Source of the DNA: Pseudomonadota bacterium
GTDB lineage: Bacteria > Campylobacterota > Campylobacteria > Campylobacterales > Sulfurospirillaceae
Assembly (NCBI GenBank): GCA_017860615.1
Contig: JAGDMU010000014.1
Span: 1 to 64,000 of the forward strand
Direction: 5' to 3'
DNA: 64,000 nt
Part shown: one piece after another, positions 63,258 through 64,000 of the stretch
How the letters are laid out: each line of letters opens with the position of its first letter
How positions within the stretch are numbered: the stretch's first letter is position 1
The notes under the pieces: generated by a model
Told to the model about the DNA's origin: nothing
Database searches by the model: none
What the model saw: only the letters and a program-made list of their open reading frames with translations
Position numbers and translations under genes: made by a program

Positions 63258-64000
63258 ATGCGTAGTGATCAAGTCAAAAAAGGGTACAACAGAGCGCCAC
63301 ACCGAAGTTTGTTTCGAGCAACAGGCCTAAAAGATGAAGATTTTAACAAACCATTTATTGGAGTGGCAAATTCCTATATCGATATTATTCCTGGTCACTT
63401 CTTCTTACATGAGTATGCTGTCATCATTAAAGATGAGATTCGCAAGAACGGTTGTGTACCCTTTGAGTTTAACACTATTGGTGTCGATGATGGTATTGCA
63501 ATGGGACATGATGGTATGCTCTACTCTCTTCCAAGTCGCGAGTTGATTGCTAACTCTATTGAAACAATGATGAACGCACATATGTTGGATGCGATGATTT
63601 GTATTCCTAACTGCGACAAGATAGTACCAGGTATGATTATGGGTGCGCTTCGTGTCAATGTTCCAACGGTTTTTGTCAGTGGTGGACCAATGAAAAAAGG
63701 GTATACGAAAGAGGGAGCTCCTATTGATTTAACGACAGCATTTGAAGCGGTTGGTAAATTTGAAAAAGGCGACATTAACGAAGCAGAGCTCAAAGACATT
63801 GAGTGTAATGCCTGTCCAAGTGGCGGTTCATGTTCTGGTATGTTTACAGCCAATAGTATGAATACACTGATGGAAGCGATGGGCATTGCTCTTTCAGGTA
63901 ATGGTACCATTCCAGCTCTAACCCCTGAGCGTGAAGTACTTTTACGCGCTGCGGCAAAACGCATCTGTGAGATTGCCATCGATGATCGCTTTAAAATTCG
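63258..64000 (+). CDS. ilvD: Dihydroxy-acid dehydratase, 5' part
   Basis: Cut by the window end after 247 codons. Converts 2,3-dihydroxy-isovalerate and its methyl analogue to 2-oxo acids in valine, isoleucine and leucine synthesis. Seen: [49 protein letters not shown], the cluster Cys in [11 protein letters not shown], and [20 protein letters not shown]. Starts behind TTAAGGAATAATTG. Single-gene start divergent from the tRNA cluster. Confidence 0.96.
   Translation, partial: MRSDQVKKGYNRAPHRSLFRATGLKDEDFNKPFIGVANSYIDIIPGHFFLHEYAVIIKDEIRKNGCVPFEFNTIGVDDGIAMGHDGMLYSLPSRELIANSIETMMNAHMLDAMICIPNCDKIVPGMIMGALRVNVPTVFVSGGPMKKGYTKEGAPIDLTTAFEAVGKFEKGDINEAELKDIECNACPSGGSCSGMFTANSMNTLMEAMGIALSGNGTIPALTPEREVLLRAAAKRICEIAIDDRFKI

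Overview
The window looks like the chromosome of a Campylobacterota bacterium, most like Sulfurospirillum or a close relative. It opens with the end of dnaN followed directly by gyrB, which in this phylum lies next to the replication origin. It is AT-rich, has a small SRP RNA with a GGAA tetraloop, an Hcp-like Sel1-repeat secreted protein, and formate dehydrogenase and tartrate/dicarboxylate genes. The genus is inferred from gene content and style, not from a database match.

Layout. (1) 1-15706, core: dnaN end, gyrB, a degenerate GGDEF-EAL protein, queF, an HD phosphohydrolase, SRP RNA, ung, mutY, an MFS exporter, an L-tartrate module (ttdT, ttdA, ttdB with two copies of one operator, a GntR/FCD regulator, and a LeuC/LeuD-type hydro-lyase pair), a lipoprotein and an Hcp-like protein. 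(2) 15732-20990, a 5.2 kb element in tRNA-Ser(GGA), bounded by a 23-bp direct repeat. It holds a tyrosine integrase, an HTH protein, a Rep-like initiator and LysE/AraC/cupin cargo. (3) 20991-35943, core: a soluble CZB chemoreceptor, an AspT/YidE transporter, a TetR-controlled isochorismatase/AhpD pair, the AMMECR1-radical SAM-MEMO trio, AraC regulators, a DMT permease and a formate dehydrogenase-like molybdoenzyme. (4) 36019-62791, a 26.8 kb element in tRNA-Ser(TGA), bounded by a 24-bp direct repeat. (5) 62769-64000, core: tRNAs Ser, a truncated Cys, Leu and Gly, then the start of ilvD.

The large element looks like an integrative and mobilizable element. Its left half is integrase plus accessory and defence genes: a Fic/Doc toxin pair, a subtilase with an AAA+ ATPase that ends in an HTH, a membrane protein, an HNH nuclease, a UDG-fold protein, a second Fic protein with a built-in VbhA-like antitoxin segment, and a SIR2-STAND protein of Avs5-like architecture. 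Its right half is control and transfer: a repressor-like HTH protein with two small membrane proteins, a phage-type replisome organiser, a lone VirB6/DotA-like membrane protein with a frameshift, ParA plus a small HTH protein, a MobF relaxase-helicase, a VirD4-type coupling protein and a HigBA pair. No VirB4 or other mating-pore genes are visible, so transfer probably borrows a helper.

The most striking non-coding feature is at 57314-57424. Eleven heptamers of consensus WGCNAYY recur every 10 or 11 bp (mean 10.4 bp), so all lie on one face of the helix. The array sits directly after parA and the HTH gene. Next to it, on the minus strand, is a hairpin followed after 9 nt by GTTGGGTGT, very close to the nick region of the F plasmid oriT. 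I read this as a combined centromere-like and oriT locus. Other points worth checking are the tRNA-Cys gene that lacks its whole 3' third, and the SRP RNA gene that overlaps the reading frame of the ung amino terminus.
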